Source: Anaerotignum sp.
GTDB lineage: Bacteria > Bacillota > Clostridia > Lachnospirales > Anaerotignaceae
Reading direction: 5' to 3'
Assembly (NCBI GenBank): GCA_017560955.1
Contig: JAFZDV010000003.1
Span: 1 to 6,410, forward strand
Length of the DNA stretch: 6,410 bases
Shown: positions 5,166 through 6,410 of the stretch, piece by piece
Position numbering within the stretch: position 1 is the stretch's first letter
Layout: each line of letters begins with the position of its first letter
Notes under the pieces: generated by a model
What the model was told of the DNA's origin: nothing
The model's database searches: none
What the model saw: only the letters and a program-made list of their open reading frames with translations
Program-made: the position numbers and the translations under genes

Positions 5166-5399
5166 TTATTTTTTACCAAACAGGCCGCCCAGACCTTCCA
5201 GTACATCGCCAACCTTGTCTGCAGTTACTTTTGCCATAACCAGATCTGCAACTTTTTCCAGCTGATCGTTAGGCAGATCTACACCAACCAGTTTTTCCAC
5301 TACAGAAATGGGATCTTTTTTGAGTTTTGCCAGCAGTGTGGGGTCATCTTTCACCTTGTCCACTACTTTTTCAATAATTTCCTTGATATCGATATTCAT
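5166..5399 (-). CDS. Small helical protein with NHLP/Nif11-type leader-peptide resemblance
   Basis: 77 residues from the ATG at 5399, set by AAAGGAGG 7 nt upstream and by a promoter whose start site falls near 5425; a frame open back to 5555 crosses that promoter and a terminator and is not the gene. The protein is lysine- and aspartate-rich, mostly helical in pattern, with no signal peptide, membrane segment or cysteine. Key features are DDPTLLAKLKKDP (18-30) followed by GVDLPNDQLEKV (39-50), a pattern seen in nitrile-hydratase-like and Nif11-like leader peptides of RiPP precursors, and a glycine-rich end GLGGLFGKK. There is no modifying enzyme or exporter in the window, and the tail offers no cysteine, serine or threonine for modification. 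It may instead be one of the free-standing cytoplasmic homologues common in Clostridia. It is monocistronic, with terminators on both sides. Function unknown. Confidence 0.8.
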   Translation of the reverse strand: MNIDIKEIIEKVVDKVKDDPTLLAKLKKDPISVVEKLVGVDLPNDQLEKVADLVMAKVTADKVGDVLEGLGGLFGKK

Positions 5400-5431
5400 A
5401 ATTACTCCTCCTTTGGGATGTGTTTGTAAAT

Positions 5432-5460
5432 AGTATAAGAAAAAGAAGAAGTTTCGTAAA
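5432..5460 (-). promoter_or_regulatory. Sigma-A promoter of the 77-residue gene
   Basis: Minus strand: -35 TTTACG (5460-5455), 17-bp spacer, -10 TATACT (5437-5432). The predicted start near 5425 gives a leader of about 26 nt carrying the SD, which supports the ATG at 5399. Confidence 0.65.
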
Positions 5461-5474
5461 GAGAAATCAGAAAT

Positions 5475-5502
5475 AAAAAAAAGAACTATCTTTCGATAGT
5501 TC
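5475..5502 (-). terminator. Second terminator of a tandem pair below tRNA-Ser
   Basis: Minus strand: GAACTATC (5502-5495), loop GAAA, GATAGTTC (5490-5483), then eight T (5482-5475). It lies 36 nt beyond the tRNA-Ser terminator with no gene between them, so it probably acts as a back-up insulating the small-protein promoter. Confidence 0.85.
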
Positions 5503-5538
5503 CTTTTAGACGGATAGTCGGGTTCCCCTCTTCGCAAT

Positions 5539-5572
5539 AAAAAAGAGAACACCATTTGGTGTTCTCTTTTTT
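5539..5572. terminator. Bidirectional intrinsic terminator after tRNA-Ser
   Basis: GAGAACACC (5545-5553) and GGTGTTCTC (5558-5566) form a perfect 9-bp stem with loop ATTT, flanked by A6 and T6. Its core is almost the same as that of the terminator at 5989-6021. Confidence 0.92.
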
Positions 5573-5576
5573 ATCA

Positions 5577-5664
5577 CGGAGATGGAGGGATTTGAACCCT
5601 CGCGCCGGTCACCCGACCTATACCCTTAGCAGGGGCACCTCTTCAGCCTCTTGAGTACATCTCC
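5577..5664 (-). tRNA. tRNA-Ser (anticodon GCT)
   Basis: 88 nt without CCA. The acceptor stem GGAGATG (5664-5658) pairs with CATCTCC (5584-5578); discriminator G at 5577. Anticodon GCT lies at 5630-5628 in a CCC..GGG-type stem, a long variable arm identifies a class II serine tRNA, and the T-arm reads GGTTCAAATCC-like sequence. It reads AGC/AGU codons. It has its own promoter and terminator, separate from the three-tRNA unit upstream. CCA must be added by a nucleotidyltransferase. Confidence 0.96.
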
Positions 5665-5687
5665 ACAAAATGCCTACTGCAGGAGTT

Positions 5688-5716
5688 ATTATACTACAAG
5701 TCAATATCTTTGTCAA
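5688..5716 (-). promoter_or_regulatory. Perfect-consensus promoter of tRNA-Ser
   Basis: Minus strand: TTGACA (5716-5711), exactly 17 bp, TATAAT (5693-5688), with an A/T-rich stretch directly upstream (5717-5757) that could act as an UP element. Start predicted near 5681, 17 nt before the tRNA 5' end. Confidence 0.93.
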
Positions 5717-5757
5717 ATATTTTTTATCAGAAATTCAAAGTTTTCTTTCGACAAAAC

Positions 5758-5772
5758 ATTGCGGAGACATGG
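5758..5772 (-). pseudogene. Remnant of a tRNA-fMet 3' end (distal piece)
   Basis: ATTGCGGAGACA (5758-5769) is identical to the acceptor 3' end of the intact tRNA-fMet (6025-6036), same orientation, and is followed by TGG where the intact gene has GG. The match then stops and resumes at 5933 after the hairpin array. Twelve bases alone could be chance; the pairing with the piece at 5933-5955 makes common origin likely. Confidence 0.5.
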
Positions 5773-5928
5773 TCAAAGCATTTGCTTCGCAAACGGCAGA
5801 CATGCTGCCGCCCCGTTATCTTCGGGGTGCATTGTCAGTACTTTGCTCCGCAAAGCCAGCTTCGCTGTCCCATTGGAGACTCTGTCTCCTAGCTAGCGGC
5901 TCTGCCGCAATGGCCCCTTCTTGGCGGT
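5773..5928. repeat. Hairpin array, possible small non-coding insertion
   Basis: Consecutive exact inverted repeats: TTTGC-TTC-GCAAA (5781-5793); CGGCAG-5 nt-CTGCCG (5794-5810); CCCCG-7 nt-CGGGG (5811-5827); CTTTGC-TCC-GCAAAG (5841-5855); CAGC-TTC-GCTG (5857-5867). Then comes a three-way junction, where CCATT (5870-5874) pairs with AATGG (5909-5913) around GGAGAC-TCT-GTCTCC (5875-5889) and GCGGC-TCT-GCCGC (5896-5908). The block is bounded by ACATGG at 5767-5772 and 5929-5934. No terminal inverted repeats or coding frame are seen. It lies in a 361-nt gap (5665-6025) otherwise holding only the tRNA-Ser promoter, tRNA debris and a terminator. Confidence 0.65.
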
Positions 5929-5932
5929 ACAT

Positions 5933-5955
5933 GGATTTGACCTGCTCCTCCTCGG
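5933..5955 (-). pseudogene. Remnant of a tRNA-fMet T-arm (proximal piece)
   Basis: The plus strand GGATTTG-ACCTGC (5933-5945), then CCTCC/CGG, aligns with the antisense of the intact tRNA-fMet T-arm, GGATTTGAACCTGC (6037-6050), allowing one gap and scattered changes. Together with 5758-5772 it looks like the 3' half of a decayed tRNA-Met-type gene split by the hairpin array. Confidence 0.45.
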
Positions 5956-5988
5956 AGGTCGCAGATTCATTCCATTTTTCGACTCAAC

Positions 5989-6021
5989 AAAAAAAGGAAC
6001 ACCATATGGTATTCCTTTTTT
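5989..6021. terminator. Bidirectional terminator of the Thr-Tyr-fMet tRNA unit
   Basis: GGAACACC (5996-6003) and GGTATTCC (6008-6015), loop ATAT, form an 8-bp stem with one wobble or mismatch, flanked by A7 (T7 in the minus direction) and T6. It sits 4 nt past the fMet 3' end. Confidence 0.9.
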
Positions 6022-6025
6022 GAAA

Positions 6026-6099
<74 letters not shown>

Positions 6100-6117
6100 G
6101 CAGTATAAAATTAAGAG

Positions 6118-6198
6118 TGGGCGGAGAAGGATTCGAACCTTCGAAGCTATCGCAACAGATTTACAGTCTGCCCCCTTTGGCCGCTCGGGAATCCACCC
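6118..6198 (-). tRNA. tRNA-Tyr (anticodon GTA)
   Basis: 81 nt without CCA. The acceptor GGGTGGA (6198-6192) pairs with TCCGCCC (6125-6119) with one wobble; discriminator A at 6118. Anticodon GTA is at 6164-6162. A long variable arm marks a class II tRNA, as usual for bacterial tyrosine tRNA. Second in the unit. Confidence 0.95.
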
Positions 6199-6210
6199 AC
6201 ATAAGAAAAA

Positions 6211-6283
6211 AGCCGATGATCGGACTCGAACCGATAACCTGCTGATTACAAGTCAGCTGCTCTGCCAATTGAGCCACATCGGC
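6211..6283 (-). tRNA. tRNA-Thr (anticodon TGT)
   Basis: 73 nt without CCA. The acceptor GCCGATG (6283-6277) pairs perfectly with CATCGGC (6218-6212); discriminator U at 6211. Anticodon TGT is at 6250-6248 in stem CTGAC/GTCAG-type pairing. T-arm GGTTCGAGTCC. First in the unit, 12 nt before tRNA-Tyr. Confidence 0.96.
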
Positions 6284-6311
6284 GTAACTCGTTTGCGTTG
6301 AGTACTTGGAT

Positions 6312-6340
6312 ATAATATCACCAAACACACTCCCTGTCAA
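6312..6340 (-). promoter_or_regulatory. Strong promoter of the Thr-Tyr-fMet tRNA unit
   Basis: Minus strand: TTGACA (6340-6335), 17-bp spacer, TATTAT (6317-6312, five of six bases). The A/T-rich AAATTTTAAAAAAA just upstream (6357-6344) is a likely UP element, typical of stable-RNA promoters. Start predicted near 6305, about 22 nt before tRNA-Thr. Nothing further is recognised from 6358 to the window end. Confidence 0.9.
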
Positions 6341-6410
6341 CACCTTTTTTTAAAATTTCAGAAAAATTTTGAAATCGACCGCAGAATGCTGAAAACATAG
6401 GTTTCCATGA

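Noticed and set aside
5400..5555. N-terminal extension of the 77-residue protein back to 5555
   Set aside because: It would cross a terminator and the gene's own -35/-10 elements; the ATG at 5399 has an excellent SD.

Overview
The window looks like chromosomal DNA of a low-to-moderate GC, anaerobic, gut-type member of the Bacillota (Clostridia; an Anaerotignum- or Lachnospirales-like organism is my guess, not proven). The reasons are strong AGGAGG ribosome sites, sigma-A promoters, intrinsic terminators after nearly every unit, tRNA genes that do not encode CCA, and gene families common in gut Clostridia (choloylglycine hydrolase, C_GCAxxG_C_C protein, stalk-domain proteins, NlpC/P60 endolysin). 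Every gene I can support lies on the minus strand, so the units are described from high to low coordinates.

(1) 6410-5989: a near-consensus promoter drives tRNA-Thr(TGT), tRNA-Tyr(GTA) and initiator tRNA-fMet(CAT), closed by a terminator. (2) 5988-5717: no gene. This stretch is a chain of short perfect hairpins, including a three-way junction, that appears to interrupt a decayed copy of the 3' half of tRNA-fMet and is flanked by ACATGG direct repeats. (3) 5716-5539: tRNA-Ser(GCT) with its own perfect-consensus promoter and a terminator nearly identical to the one after fMet. (4) 5502-5124: a 77-residue small protein with its own promoter, terminators on both sides, and a resemblance to NHLP/Nif11-type leader peptides. 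(5) 5056-3899: a phage-type lysis cassette with no other phage gene in view: a membrane-anchored XhlA-like protein, a two-segment holin-like protein and an NlpC/P60 endolysin. The holin and endolysin genes overlap by ATGA.

(6) 3898-2151: an AT-rich gap, a promoter with a potentially structured leader of about 160 nt, a class I/II PLP aminotransferase, and its terminator. (7) 2150-1941: a second chain of hairpins. (8) 1940-1: a three-gene unit. A 36-bp dyad precedes a C_GCAxxG_C_C redox protein, then a secreted stalk/DUF3298 protein, then a choloylglycine hydrolase/penicillin acylase gene. That last gene is frameshifted after codon 41 and continues beyond the window edge. Its Shine-Dalgarno sequence is the 3' arm of an intrinsic-terminator-like hairpin.

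The most unusual points are the terminator/SD hairpin in front of the broken hydrolase, the hairpin array inside tRNA debris, the orphan lysis cassette, the orphan leader-like peptide, and the large dyad before the redox operon. Nothing here is proof of a new system; each point is given with the test that would decide it.
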